A DNA stretch of 34,812 bases. Origin: Candidatus Omnitrophota bacterium. Lineage in GTDB: Bacteria > Omnitrophota > Gorgyraeia > Gygaellales > Profunditerraquicolaceae. Shown piece after piece: positions 9,200 to 18,265 of the stretch (within the stretch, counting starts at the first letter, position 1; each line of letters opens with the position of its first letter). The DNA lies in NCBI GenBank assembly GCA_029571225.1, contig JAKPTF010000108.1, positions 1 to 34,812 on the forward strand, read 5' to 3'. The notes under the pieces were generated by a model. That model worked only from the letters and a program-made list of their open reading frames with translations, was not told the DNA's origin and did not search any database. Both the position numbers and the translations under genes were made by a program.

Positions 9200-9776
9200 T
9201 ATATTATTCCGAGCAGCCAGAAAGTGCCGCCGCATATTCTTCGACGTCAACAGCGCATACTGGTTTGAAAAGAAGCTTGGCGATTTTTCGTTCACCCGGC
9301 AGCCGGGCGTCCCCGTGCAGGTCAGCCATTCCAGCGATGAAACCATCTCGTGGATTGAATCATCCGGGGAACCTTGGATGCGCAACCGAAGGGAATTTGC
9401 CGTCGCGCGCGATGAAAATCATATATATGCCAGTCTGAAGCACGACCACAGGATCATCGGGTACATAAAAGTAGGAATGAACAGGGTTTATATTGATGAT
9501 TTCAAGCAGGTTGCGACATTCCCTCCGCGATGTGCTTTTTTATACGATATATACGTGGCGCCGGATTATCGTAAGATGAACCTGGCGACATATTTAGCGG
9601 GGCATACGATGTCCGTTCTAAAAGACAGAGGATATACTCATGTCAGGCTGCATATACCTGCATGGAATTCCGCATCGCTGTCCGTGGCCCGTAAGCTCGG
9701 TTTTGAACAATTCGCTCATATACGGGCTTTTCGCATATTGAGCCTTATTACGCTGAAAGTGCATACACGCAAATGA
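9177..9776 (+). CDS. GNAT-family N-acetyltransferase
   Basis: About 199 residues. The open frame extends further upstream, but that part is a shadow of the radical SAM gene; the paired ATGs at 9177 and 9180 are the plausible starts, overlapping the preceding gene by about 20 bases. The GNAT core is clear: FLYDIYVAPDYRKMNLATYL gives the beta4 strand and acetyl-CoA pyrophosphate loop, and YTHVRLHIPAWNSASLSVARKLGF gives the beta5 strand and N-x-x-[SA] helix. It ends in an ATGA overlap with the flippase gene. It probably acylates a sugar precursor of the polymer. No good Shine-Dalgarno site is seen, so coupling to the upstream gene is likely. Confidence 0.8.
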   Translation: MMNASLPDILFRAARKCRRIFFDVNSAYWFEKKLGDFSFTRQPGVPVQVSHSSDETISWIESSGEPWMRNRREFAVARDENHIYASLKHDHRIIGYIKVGMNRVYIDDFKQVATFPPRCAFLYDIYVAPDYRKMNLATYLAGHTMSVLKDRGYTHVRLHIPAWNSASLSVARKLGFEQFAHIRAFRILSLITLKVHTRK

Positions 9777-11026
9777 AGAAGCTTATTAAAGATTATGTTT
9801 CGGTAATTTTCGGCATGGGTTTGTCGCGGGGTATATCGTTCGCGACATTTCTCATGCTTGTGCGCGTGCTGACGATAGACGGATTCGGCAGATTTTCCAT
9901 GTTCTTCACGGTCATGATGCTTATCTGGCAGCTGCCGAACAGCGTTGACGCAATCTATGTTCGCTACGTAAAAGCGGGGAAGGAAGCGGAAAGAGTCGCC
10001 TATCTGCGGACGGCTCTTATTATGAAATTGTGGACATTGCTTTTTGTCTGCATATCCGCGTATCCTCTCGGCAGGCTGCTGTGCGAATTCTTTTTCCAGA
10101 AGCCGGACATGACCGCATTCGTGAGCCTGGCGATCGTTTCGGGCGGGTTCTTGAGCATTTTCTCGTCGTTATCCGGCATATTCCAGGCGGAAGAAAAGTT
10201 CGTAATGTATTCCATCATCAACATTGTTTTCTACGCGGTGCTGTTCCTGTCCGTCGGATGGTTCTTTGCGCGCGACATTGCGTTGTCGCTCCTGGATGTG
10301 ACGCTGATGTTCGGTGTCGTGGCTGTCACGGTCGGGATAGGAGCGGGGACGTATCTGTTAGTCAAGGTCAGGACGCAATCCGAACCCGGCAACGCGCATT
10401 TCCGAGTCATGTTCGATTTCGGCAAATGGATCTTTGCCGAAACCCTTGTTTATGTCATCCTGCAGAGGCTGGATATTCTCTTCCTTGCCAGATTTGCCGC
10501 CTATCCCCAGATCGGCATATATTCCGCAGCCGTCCGTATCGCCATGATTGCCAGCATAATGACCAGTGCCGCGACCGCGATCTTCATGCCTCGCGGATGC
10601 GGATCGCTCCGATCCGACAGCCACTTGAGAAAATATTTCAAGGAGGCGTCTGCGGTGACCGCCGTTCTCTGCGCGATGATAGCCGTCCTGATGTCATGTA
10701 CGCCCGTGCTCGTCCACAGGCTGTTCGGTTATGAATACGCCGCGGCGATACCGGCGGCGCGGATACTTCTTCTGGAAGCGATATTCGTGCTTTTATACAC
10801 GCCTTTTTCCTTTCTGTTCTATGCGGGCGGTCAGACAAAAAAAGTTTTTGCCGTTGGGCTGGTTCGTTTGAGCGTCATGATAACCGGGCTTTCGGTTTTG
10901 GTGCCGCGTTTCGGGCCTACGGGCGCGTCGCTGGCGATAGCCGTATCGTCGTTTTCTGGCCTTGCGGCTGCGTGCGCGATGTCCGCGCGTATTCTTAAAC
11001 CGTTATGGGGGAAGAAGAATGGTTAG
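9773..11026 (+). CDS. Wzx-type polysaccharide flippase
   Basis: A 417-residue integral membrane protein with about twelve hydrophobic segments, typical of the MOP/PST exporter superfamily. The N-terminal MKKLIKDYVSVIFGMGLSRG followed by RVLTIDGFGRFSMF is the characteristic first helix and loop of O-antigen and EPS flippases. It is predicted to move lipid-linked oligosaccharide units across the inner membrane for the polymerase encoded next. The start overlaps the GNAT stop (ATGA) and its own stop overlaps the start of the next gene by eight bases. Confidence 0.88.
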   Translation: MKKLIKDYVSVIFGMGLSRGISFATFLMLVRVLTIDGFGRFSMFFTVMMLIWQLPNSVDAIYVRYVKAGKEAERVAYLRTALIMKLWTLLFVCISAYPLGRLLCEFFFQKPDMTAFVSLAIVSGGFLSIFSSLSGIFQAEEKFVMYSIINIVFYAVLFLSVGWFFARDIALSLLDVTLMFGVVAVTVGIGAGTYLLVKVRTQSEPGNAHFRVMFDFGKWIFAETLVYVILQRLDILFLARFAAYPQIGIYSAAVRIAMIASIMTSAATAIFMPRGCGSLRSDSHLRKYFKEASAVTAVLCAMIAVLMSCTPVLVHRLFGYEYAAAIPAARILLLEAIFVLLYTPFSFLFYAGGQTKKVFAVGLVRLSVMITGLSVLVPRFGPTGASLAIAVSSFSGLAAACAMSARILKPLWGKKNG

Positions 11027-12329
11027 CGCGATCATAGTGTCGGCGTCCGCAGCAGCCATCGCGCTGCTGATGATAAAGCTAAGCGCCCTGTCGATAGGCG
11101 TCGCATGCACGATGCTGGCATGTCCGTTCATCGTTATGAGGCCTGAACTGTACTTCGTTCTGTTCCTCTTGACCCGGCCGATCGTAGACGTCGCGGCAAG
11201 CCGTTCGATCGCCGGCGTTCTCAATCCCGCAGCGTTGTATACGGTCCTGCTCATTATCGTCTGCGGAGCGTTGATCACCCGGAAACAAAGTATCAGGACC
11301 GTCCTGAAGAACAGGGTGTTGATGAACTTCAATCGTATATTTCTTCTGTTCCTGACTGCATGTTTCCTGTCTCTTTTCAACAGCCATCATATCAGAAATT
11401 CTATTGTCGATTTCCTGCGGCTTGTATCCGTGCTGGTGGCGGTGAACTACGTGGTTGTATATTTCAAAGGGGAAAAGAAGTCGGTTTTGCTGCTGAAGCT
11501 TATCCTGTTATCATCGGCGGCGCCTCTGGCAATGGCCGCATACCAGCTGATTTTCAAAAAAGGCCTGTTTGACGCAGGTTATTTGAGAGTATACGGCACA
11601 TTCCTGCATCCGAACGTGTTCTCGCAGTATCTTGTGATGATCTTCCTGGTGATCTTCTATCTTATTCAGTCAACCGGATTAAAGCTGTATCAGCGGCTTC
11701 TGTTGTACTGCTTCCTTGGGGTTGTGGCAGCTGCGTTGTTCAAGACATATACCCGCGGTGCCTGGATCGGATTGAGCGCGGCGTTTCTTTTCTTCCTGTT
11801 TATCAGGAATCCGCTGATGAAGAAGGTCCGGTATTTGATCATTGTTATGGCCGTCATGGCCGCGCTGCTGCCGGCTGTACAAAAGCGGTTCAGCGACATC
11901 GGCGTCAAAGATCAGACCAACTTGAGCTCCTGGCAATGGAGGCTGCAGCAGTGGAGCAGGACAGTCGAATTTGTGAAGGAGAATCCGGTTGTCGGCAAAG
12001 GCATAGGCGTATTCGAGATCACCTACGACATCGGGGTGCACAATGATTATCTGCGCGTCGCGTATGAAACCGGATTTGTCGGTTTTCTATCGTACGCCGG
12101 GATCATGATATATTTGCTTTCGGTCGCACTCACGAAGATACGCACGGCGAAAACGTTCGCCCAGGCCGACCGGTACAAGCTTTCGGCAAGTCTCCTGATT
12201 TCGTTCATGATCATGAGCGTATCGGATAACCTGGCGCGCAGCACGGTTATACTCCTTTACTTCTTCGCCGTCACGACGCACTTCCTGGCGGACAGGGGAG
12301 GCCCTGAAGAGGAGCCCAAGACGCGATGA
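11019..12329 (+). CDS. O-antigen ligase / Wzy-type polymerase family protein
   Basis: About 436 residues, nearly all membrane. The start at 11019 (MVSAIIVSAS) follows a GGGGGAAGAAG Shine-Dalgarno stretch; an earlier in-frame start would run deep into the flippase gene. The Wzy_C signature is present: YTRGAWIGLSAAF, the QWRLQQWSR periplasmic segment, and VHNDYLRVAYETGFVGF, which carries the His, Asp and Glu/Gly residues typical of WaaL/Wzy proteins. It either polymerises repeat units or ligates them; polymerase is favoured because it neighbours Wzx, Wzz and Wza genes. It overlaps the following glycosyltransferase by four bases. Confidence 0.87.
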   Translation: MVSAIIVSASAAAIALLMIKLSALSIGVACTMLACPFIVMRPELYFVLFLLTRPIVDVAASRSIAGVLNPAALYTVLLIIVCGALITRKQSIRTVLKNRVLMNFNRIFLLFLTACFLSLFNSHHIRNSIVDFLRLVSVLVAVNYVVVYFKGEKKSVLLLKLILLSSAAPLAMAAYQLIFKKGLFDAGYLRVYGTFLHPNVFSQYLVMIFLVIFYLIQSTGLKLYQRLLLYCFLGVVAAALFKTYTRGAWIGLSAAFLFFLFIRNPLMKKVRYLIIVMAVMAALLPAVQKRFSDIGVKDQTNLSSWQWRLQQWSRTVEFVKENPVVGKGIGVFEITYDIGVHNDYLRVAYETGFVGFLSYAGIMIYLLSVALTKIRTAKTFAQADRYKLSASLLISFMIMSVSDNLARSTVILLYFFAVTTHFLADRGGPEEEPKTR

Positions 12330-13558
12330 AGATATTGATGGCAAACAAATATTTTTATCCAAAAGGCGGGTCGGAATACGTATTTTTCGATACGCTGGAC
12401 CTCTTGAAGAGGCGCGGCCATTCGACCGCGGTCTTCTCCATGCATCACCCTCACAACGGCCGCTGCGAACACGAGAGATACTTCGTTTCTCATGTCGATT
12501 TCGATAATATGAATCCCGGCCGCAGGATATCCGCCTCGCTGCGCGTCATGTATTCGTTTGAGGCAAAGAGGAAAATCATGGATCTGGTCAGGGACGAGCG
12601 TCCGGATGTCGCGCACCTGCATAACATCTATCACCAGATATCGCCGTCTATCCTTCATGCTTTAAAAAAGCGCGGTGTACCGGCTGTCATGACCCTGCAT
12701 GATTTTAAGATCGTTTGCCCCGGGCATACACTGTCATTGAACAACCGGATATGCGATCGCTGCAAGGACGGGCGATTCTATAATTGTTACCTGAACGGCT
12801 GCGTCAAAAGGTCCAGGATGAAGAGTCTGCTGGGCACGGTTGAGATGTACGTCCATCACCGCCTCATGAAGATATACGACCTCATCGATGTTTTTATCGT
12901 GCCGAGCATTTTCATGATGGACAAGCTTAAGGAAATGGGTTTTAAAGGGAAAACGGTCCATATCCCAAACTTCGTCAATATAGAGGCGTTTGAGCCGCAG
13001 TACGGAGGCCTTGAGGATTCTGTCGCGTATTACGGCAGGATCGCCCGCGGCAAAGGGCTTGGGACATTGATCGATGCGATGTCCATGCTGCCTGACGTCA
13101 GCCTCAAAATCTACGGGGAAGGCGAAGAGAAGGGCGCCCTTGCGGATAAAGTCAAGGCCATGCGTTTGAACAACGTCGAATTTAAAGGATATGTCAACGG
13201 CGGCGCGTTACGGGACGAAATCAGGAAGTCGCGATTTGTCGTCATGCCTGCCGAGAACATCGAGAACAATCCCCGCAGCATCATAGAGGCGTTCGCGCTG
13301 GGTAAACCCGTGATTGGCACGCGTTCAGGCGGTATTCCTGAATTGGTCAAGGACGGGCACACCGGCCTGTTATTCGACACAGGCGACACCATCGATCTGG
13401 CAGGCAAGATATCGGCGCTTATGGGGGACCGGGGCTTGATCACGGCTCTGGGCCGTAACGCAAGGCGACTCGCCGAAGGGCAGTATTCTGACCGGGCGCA
13501 TTATCAAAAGCTTATGGACGTATATCAGGGAGTGACGAAAAGAAATGGCACCGAATAG
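12326..13558 (+). CDS. glycosyltransferase family 4
   Basis: A 410-residue GT-B fold enzyme. The N-terminal MKILMANKYFYPKGGSEYV gives the first strand and glycine-rich acceptor loop. The donor-binding domain has YYGRIARGKGLGTLIDA, then ENNPRSIIEAFALGKPVIGTRSGGIPELV with the EX7E-type element of retaining GT4 enzymes. A cysteine-rich stretch in the middle (CPGHTL, ICDRCKDG, NCYLNGCVK, about residues 132-156) is found in a subset of GT4 enzymes and may bind a metal. It probably adds a sugar to the EPS repeat unit. Start overlaps the previous stop as ATGA. Confidence 0.88.
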   Translation: MKILMANKYFYPKGGSEYVFFDTLDLLKRRGHSTAVFSMHHPHNGRCEHERYFVSHVDFDNMNPGRRISASLRVMYSFEAKRKIMDLVRDERPDVAHLHNIYHQISPSILHALKKRGVPAVMTLHDFKIVCPGHTLSLNNRICDRCKDGRFYNCYLNGCVKRSRMKSLLGTVEMYVHHRLMKIYDLIDVFIVPSIFMMDKLKEMGFKGKTVHIPNFVNIEAFEPQYGGLEDSVAYYGRIARGKGLGTLIDAMSMLPDVSLKIYGEGEEKGALADKVKAMRLNNVEFKGYVNGGALRDEIRKSRFVVMPAENIENNPRSIIEAFALGKPVIGTRSGGIPELVKDGHTGLLFDTGDTIDLAGKISALMGDRGLITALGRNARRLAEGQYSDRAHYQKLMDVYQGVTKRNGTE

Positions 13559-14414
13559 GAGCGGCCAGATCAAGCAGGCAGTCAAACATTCCGTAAGCGG
13601 TTTTGTGGGTAGCGGCTGGAGTTTCCGCTCTCTGCGGGCCTTTAACAGGGAAAGGCTGCTTATTCTCTGCTATCACCGGGTCATACACGAATCAGATGCA
13701 GGCAGGGTCAACATTTCCGACATGTTCTCCGATCTTGATTCCTTTACGGTGCAGATGGATTTTATAAGCCGGCATTATGCGCCGGTTAGCGAGCAGGACA
13801 TCATCGACGCTCTGGCAGGCCGGAGGAAGCTGCCGGATTTCTCGGCCTGGGTGACTTTTGACGACGGATACCGGGATAATTTTACTCTCGCGTATCCGAT
13901 CCTGAAAAAATTTAGCATACCTGCGACATTTTTCATATCCCCGGGGTTGATCGACCGGGATGCTGCGGCCATGGTCGAATTGAGAAAGACTGTCGGGATC
14001 GGGCCGGAGGAAGCTACTGATTATTTTATGAACTGGGAACAGATCAGGGAACTAAGCGCTCAAGGATACAGCATCGGCAGCCATACGTGCACCCACCGGA
14101 TACTGTCAACGTTAAACGCTTGCGAGGTGGAAGAAGAGATCGTAATGTCAAAACGCTTAATTGAGCAGCGGATTCAGAGCCCGGTGCGCTCATTCGCGTA
14201 TCCTCGCGGAAAACGGATGGATTATGTTCCGGGAGTGTGCGTTCCGGCCCTGAAACGCGCCGGATATGCAATAGCGGTCTCTACAAGAGGCGGTAACAAC
14301 GACCGTTCAGCAATACAGGCGCAGTATGAACTGCGCAGAGTAGGGACCTCATACCAGGAGCCCCTGGGTTTTTTTAAGCTGAAAGTCAGCTCCGGAAGCC
14401 CATGGCAGATATGA
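13545..14414 (+). CDS. polysaccharide deacetylase (NodB domain)
   Basis: About 289 residues of carbohydrate esterase family 4. Motif 1 is TFDDGY with D106 and D107; motif 2 is SHTCTHR with H180 and H184, giving the usual Asp-His-His metal site. LLILCYHRVIH and SFAYPRG are further family landmarks. No signal peptide is evident, so it may act on lipid-linked intermediates at the cytoplasmic face, or be exported by an unseen route. It would de-N-acetylate amino sugars of the polymer. It overlaps the preceding gene by 14 bases and the following one by 13. Confidence 0.88.
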   Translation: MAPNRSGQIKQAVKHSVSGFVGSGWSFRSLRAFNRERLLILCYHRVIHESDAGRVNISDMFSDLDSFTVQMDFISRHYAPVSEQDIIDALAGRRKLPDFSAWVTFDDGYRDNFTLAYPILKKFSIPATFFISPGLIDRDAAAMVELRKTVGIGPEEATDYFMNWEQIRELSAQGYSIGSHTCTHRILSTLNACEVEEEIVMSKRLIEQRIQSPVRSFAYPRGKRMDYVPGVCVPALKRAGYAIAVSTRGGNNDRSAIQAQYELRRVGTSYQEPLGFFKLKVSSGSPWQI

Positions 14415-15973
14415 TGAGAATATCCATACCTTCAACATTTATTATGATCGCGGCCGCGGTGCTTTTTCGTCCGCTTTGTGTTCCGGGCAATGAAACAGCC
14501 TTGATCAGGGTCCACGCGCAAAAAGAGGCGGGCGCGGTGAATAATCTGGTGTTCGGAACCAATTTTATCGGATATGATCCGGCAACGTATGAAGACCGGC
14601 ATGATGATTTTCGGGGGTATTGCGATTATGGCGCAGGCGTATGGGACCCGGGGCATGCCAGGCCTTCATCTGAAGCCATGGAACTTGCGAGGGCAGCGGG
14701 TGTGAGCGTTATCCGCTTCCCCGGCGGATGCGGAGCGCACCGGTATGATTGGAAGGCGGCCATCGGAGCGGGGAGAACGCGTTTCCTGTTCGGTATAGAT
14801 GAATTTCTGCGCACATGCCGTGAAACAGGAGCCGTGCCTGTTTATACCGTTAGTTATTTCAAAGGCAATGAATCGGACGCGGCCGACCTTGTGGAATATC
14901 TTAACGGCCGCGATGACGGAACAAATCCTAATGCGGGAGTTGACTGGGCTGCGGTACGGTCTGCCAACGGCCACCCGGAACCCTACGGCGTTTCGTATTT
15001 CGAAATCGGCAATGAAGACTGGCATGGTGACCATAGAAAGGTCGGATCGGTTTCTCCCGAATCGTATGGCCGAAGATATCTGGCGTATTGGTCGGCGATG
15101 AAGTCTGTCGATCCCTCGATCCAGATCGGCGCTATCCTGTGTGATCCGCTATGGGACAGCCGCATGATGAATATCATTAGAGGAAAGATAGATTTCGGCA
15201 TTATGCATATGTATCCCGATGCCGGAGAGAACGGTAAAAAAATTCGTTTGATGCCGGCAGATATGATTTTTGAAAAAACACTCGAGCGCGTCGGACCGGT
15301 TTATGAAACTCTGTTAAAGAACACGTCGAAGCTGCTGAAAGAAAAGGCGGGAAGGGCCGTGCCGCTTGCGGTGACGGAATTCAACGCAGGGTTTATCCAG
15401 GAAGAGCCGGTTCCCTACAGGCACAGCCTTGGCGCCGCGCTGGTTAACGCCGAACTCCTGCGGATGCTTCTGCAGGCCGGCAGCAAGGTGATCATGGCAA
15501 ACTACTGGCAGTTCCTGAACAGCTACTGGGGCGCGGCCTACGAGACGGGCGACTATATGGCCCGCGATCACGCGGTTCCCGCGCGCTATGTAAAGAGGCC
15601 GAATTATTTAGTCTATGAACTTTATCGTGACCATTTTGGAAGCGAACTGGTCGAGGCGGAGGTATTGCCCGTAACTTCTCAATTGAGCGTAAACGCGAGC
15701 AAGACAGGCGATGGCAATTCCATATATTTGATTGTGGCGAATAAGGACATGCATATGCCAATGGACTGTGTCATTGAATTCGATGACACTGCAGTCATGG
15801 ATGACGCGCGGGCGTGGATCCTGAACGCGCCGTCCGTGGATGCCACGAATGAACTCATCTCCGATGCCGTCAGGATCGAGCCCCGGCCGTTGGCCGGGTC
15901 CGAAGGCTTGTTTCGGTTCCGTTTTGAGCCGCATTCGTTGACCGCAGTCGAATTTATCAGAAAGGAACTATGA
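14402..15973 (+). CDS. secreted glycoside hydrolase, GH51/arabinofuranosidase-like
   Basis: A 523-residue exported hydrolase. A signal-like segment covers about residues 5-25 (IPSTFIMIAAAVLF). The (beta/alpha)8 domain has VIRFPGGCGAHRYDWKAAIG, a close echo of the GH51 motif, acid/base E205 in FEIGNEDW, and a candidate nucleophile E326 in AVTEFNAG. A C-terminal beta domain (about 415-520) completes the GH51 layout. GH39 and GH79 share parts of this clan, so the family number is tentative. Placed inside a biosynthetic operon, it may trim the exported polymer or release it from the cell. Starts at 14402, 14411 or 14414 are possible; all keep the signal segment. Confidence 0.78.
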   Translation: MADMMRISIPSTFIMIAAAVLFRPLCVPGNETALIRVHAQKEAGAVNNLVFGTNFIGYDPATYEDRHDDFRGYCDYGAGVWDPGHARPSSEAMELARAAGVSVIRFPGGCGAHRYDWKAAIGAGRTRFLFGIDEFLRTCRETGAVPVYTVSYFKGNESDAADLVEYLNGRDDGTNPNAGVDWAAVRSANGHPEPYGVSYFEIGNEDWHGDHRKVGSVSPESYGRRYLAYWSAMKSVDPSIQIGAILCDPLWDSRMMNIIRGKIDFGIMHMYPDAGENGKKIRLMPADMIFEKTLERVGPVYETLLKNTSKLLKEKAGRAVPLAVTEFNAGFIQEEPVPYRHSLGAALVNAELLRMLLQAGSKVIMANYWQFLNSYWGAAYETGDYMARDHAVPARYVKRPNYLVYELYRDHFGSELVEAEVLPVTSQLSVNASKTGDGNSIYLIVANKDMHMPMDCVIEFDDTAVMDDARAWILNAPSVDATNELISDAVRIEPRPLAGSEGLFRFRFEPHSLTAVEFIRKEL

Positions 15974-16959
15974 AAAAAACAGTGCCTTTGCCCAGGGAAG
16001 CGCTTATAGCGATCACATACCGCTGCAATGCCAGATGCCATATGTGCAACACGTGGATGTATCAAAGCCGGCCTGAAGCGGAGATACAGCCGGAAGATAT
16101 CGTGTCGCTGCCGCGCGTTTCGTTCTGCAACCTGACGGGAGGAGAACCTTTTATCAGGGAGGACCTGGAGGATTTTGTCAGGATCATGGCCGGCAAGGCC
16201 CGGCGTATCGTCATCAGCACGAACGGGTACTTTACGGACCGCATCATCGCTTTAGCGCGGAAATTCCCCCATGTCGGATTTCGCGTAAGCATCGAAGGCA
16301 TGCCTGCCGTGAATGATCCTCTGCGCGGCCTTAAAGACGGATTTGACCATGGTTTGCGGACCTTGCTCGAGCTTGATGCGATGGGACGCAAGGATATCGG
16401 TTTCGGCATCACTCTATCTGACAAGAATATAAACGACCTTATGGCGTTGTATGGATTGAGCAAACGGCTTAATTTTGAATTCGCCACGGCCTGCGTGCAT
16501 AACACGTTCTACTTTCACAAATTCGACAACGTTGTGGCGAACAAGGATATGTTCTCGAAGAATCTGAAGCTTTTGATCAACGATCTCCTCAAGTCCCCGC
16601 GGGTAAAAAATTGGTTCAGGGGATATTTCAATCACGGCCTTTTGAATTTTGCTCTCGGAGGAAAGCGGCTTTTGCCCTGTGAAGTCGGCACTGACCTGGT
16701 GTTCATAGACCCGTTCGGTAATTGCATGCCCTGCAACGGAATGGAAAAAAGCATGGGTAATATCCGCGACGACGCGTTCCTGAATATATGGAACAGCGCC
16801 AGGGCGCAGGAGGTGCGCGCAGCAGTTGCATCCTGCTCCAAAAATTGCTGGATGATCGGATCAGTCGCTCCGGCGATGAAAAAGTACGTACATGTTCCTG
16901 CCGCCTGGGTTATGCGCAATAAATTGCGGCTATTGATGAACAAGGACGCAATTTTATAA
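15970..16959 (+). CDS. second radical SAM protein with SPASM-like C-terminus
   Basis: A 329-residue radical SAM enzyme. C19, C23 and C26 form CxxxCxxC in TYRCNARCHMCNTW, and NLTGGEPFIRED gives the GGE motif. The C-terminal part has cysteines around LPCEVG, DPFGNCMPCNG and CSKNCWM, and GNIRDDAFLNIWNSA, as in SPASM or twitch domains. It differs from the radical SAM protein at 8057 enough not to be a recent copy. It lies between the hydrolase (ATGA overlap) and the last glycosyltransferase. The substrate is unknown, and no peptide precursor is visible beside it. Confidence 0.86.
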   Translation: MKKTVPLPREALIAITYRCNARCHMCNTWMYQSRPEAEIQPEDIVSLPRVSFCNLTGGEPFIREDLEDFVRIMAGKARRIVISTNGYFTDRIIALARKFPHVGFRVSIEGMPAVNDPLRGLKDGFDHGLRTLLELDAMGRKDIGFGITLSDKNINDLMALYGLSKRLNFEFATACVHNTFYFHKFDNVVANKDMFSKNLKLLINDLLKSPRVKNWFRGYFNHGLLNFALGGKRLLPCEVGTDLVFIDPFGNCMPCNGMEKSMGNIRDDAFLNIWNSARAQEVRAAVASCSKNCWMIGSVAPAMKKYVHVPAAWVMRNKLRLLMNKDAIL

Positions 16960-16965
16960 GGAGGA

Positions 16966-18168
16966 ATGCCTGTGGTACAGCTTTCGAAATTTCCGTCACA
17001 AGAGGCATCGAGGCACGCCGTTTTCTTCGGGAGGCCCCATGATCCAGCCAGCATGCGGATATGCGTTCTGGGCACCAGGGGATTTCCCCATGTCCAGGGT
17101 GGTATTGAGGCGCACTGCGAGAACTTATACACGCGTCTGGCTGACCAAGGGTGTGAAGTGATTGTTTTCGCGCGGAAGCGGTATGTAAAATTAGACAAAC
17201 CGTATATCTACAAACGTGTCCTCGTGGTGCCTTTGCCCTGCCTTAAAAATAAATTCCTGGAGGCTTTTTTGCACACGTTTCTGGGCATATTTGCGGCTGT
17301 GAAATACAGACCTGATATCCTGCATATTCACGCCATCGGGCCGTCTTTTTTTGCTCCGGTTGGCCGTTTTCTCGGTATGAGGGTAGTCGTGACGAATCAT
17401 GGCCCTGATTATGAGCGCAAGAAATGGGGAAAGACGGCGCGGGCTTTTTTGAAGCTTTCGGAATTGATCGGTTTTCTGTTCTCAATGCGGGTCATCGCGA
17501 TATCGTCCGGTATTATGAAGAAACACCCGCGTTTTGCCGCGAAGATGTCGGTTATCCCGAACGGCGTCGTTGCTTCAAGTGTCATCAGCGATGACGATGT
17601 GATCAGGCAATTCGGCTTGATAAGCGGTAAATATATCCTGACCGTGGGCAGGTTTGTGCCTGAAAAAGGTTTTATCGACCTGATCGATGCGTTTGAATCC
17701 TTTCAGAAAGCGGAACCGGAGGCGGCGGATATGAAACTGGTCATTGTAGGAAAGGCTGACCATGAGACTGCGTACAGCCTGCTTCTTGAGAAGCGCGCCG
17801 GATTAAATGCTCATATCGTCCTTACCGGTTTTTTGACAGGGCAGGCCATTGCGCAAATCTACAGCCACGCGGGATTGTTCGTTCTTGCTTCGTATCATGA
17901 GGGATTGTCGCTGGCTCTGCTTGAGGCGCTCGGATACGGCCTGTCATGCGTTGCAAGCGATATAGAGCCGAACCATATTGTCGAGCTCGGGGCAAATCGT
18001 TACTATCCTGCCGGTGATGTCCGGGAACTGGAACAAAGGATACGTCGTAATCTCGCCGAGCCGCTAACCGGCGAGCAGAAGGAACGTCAGATCCGCATGA
18101 TACGCCGGCAGTATGACTGGGACCGGATCTCCCGGGAAACGTTGAAGACATATCGAGATATTTTATAA
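16966..18168 (+). CDS. glycosyltransferase family 4 (DUF1972-like N-terminus)
   Basis: Up to 400 residues. The GT-B core begins near residue 30 with MRICVLGTRGFPHVQGGIEA, close to the DUF1972/GT4 type of rhamnosyl- or glucosyltransferases. ILTVGRFVPEKGFIDLIDAF, SYHEGLSLALLEALGYG and ASDIEPN form the donor site. The start is uncertain: AGGAGG abuts the ATG at 16966, so GTG at 16972 has better spacing, and an internal ATG at 17053 would give a protein without the 29-residue leader. It is the last gene before the terminator at 18187. Confidence 0.86.
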   Translation: MPVVQLSKFPSQEASRHAVFFGRPHDPASMRICVLGTRGFPHVQGGIEAHCENLYTRLADQGCEVIVFARKRYVKLDKPYIYKRVLVVPLPCLKNKFLEAFLHTFLGIFAAVKYRPDILHIHAIGPSFFAPVGRFLGMRVVVTNHGPDYERKKWGKTARAFLKLSELIGFLFSMRVIAISSGIMKKHPRFAAKMSVIPNGVVASSVISDDDVIRQFGLISGKYILTVGRFVPEKGFIDLIDAFESFQKAEPEAADMKLVIVGKADHETAYSLLLEKRAGLNAHIVLTGFLTGQAIAQIYSHAGLFVLASYHEGLSLALLEALGYGLSCVASDIEPNHIVELGANRYYPAGDVRELEQRIRRNLAEPLTGEQKERQIRMIRRQYDWDRISRETLKTYRDIL

Positions 18169-18186
18169 AACTGCCGCGTATTTATT

Positions 18187-18217
18187 CAGCTTTAATAGAA
18201 TCAAAAGCTGGTTTTTT
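18187..18217 (+). terminator. intrinsic terminator of the EPS operon
   Basis: CAGCTTT pairs with AAAGCTG across a ten-base loop and is followed by GTTTTTT. It lies 19 bases after the last EPS stop codon and just upstream of the promoter of the next unit. Confidence 0.75.
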
Positions 18218-18220
18218 GGT

Positions 18221-18249
18221 TTGAAATCCTTGGCTTTATATGGCATACT
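18221..18249 (+). promoter_or_regulatory. sigma-70 promoter of the first GEMM-like leader
   Basis: TTGAAA (18221-18226), a 17-base spacer and CATACT (18244-18249). Initiation near 18256-18258 would start the transcript just ahead of the aptamer. The bases around the -10 and start, ATACTTTCTGTGCAAA, closely match those of the second leader's promoter at 22970. Confidence 0.65.
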
Positions 18250-18265
18250 TTCTGTGCAAACTATT

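Noticed and set aside
18231-18260. sigma-54-like GG...GC strings upstream of the first leader
   Set aside because: The two possible pairs have 9 and 12 bases between GG and GC instead of 10; the sigma-70 hexamers TTGAAA/CATACT at 17 bases explain the region better.
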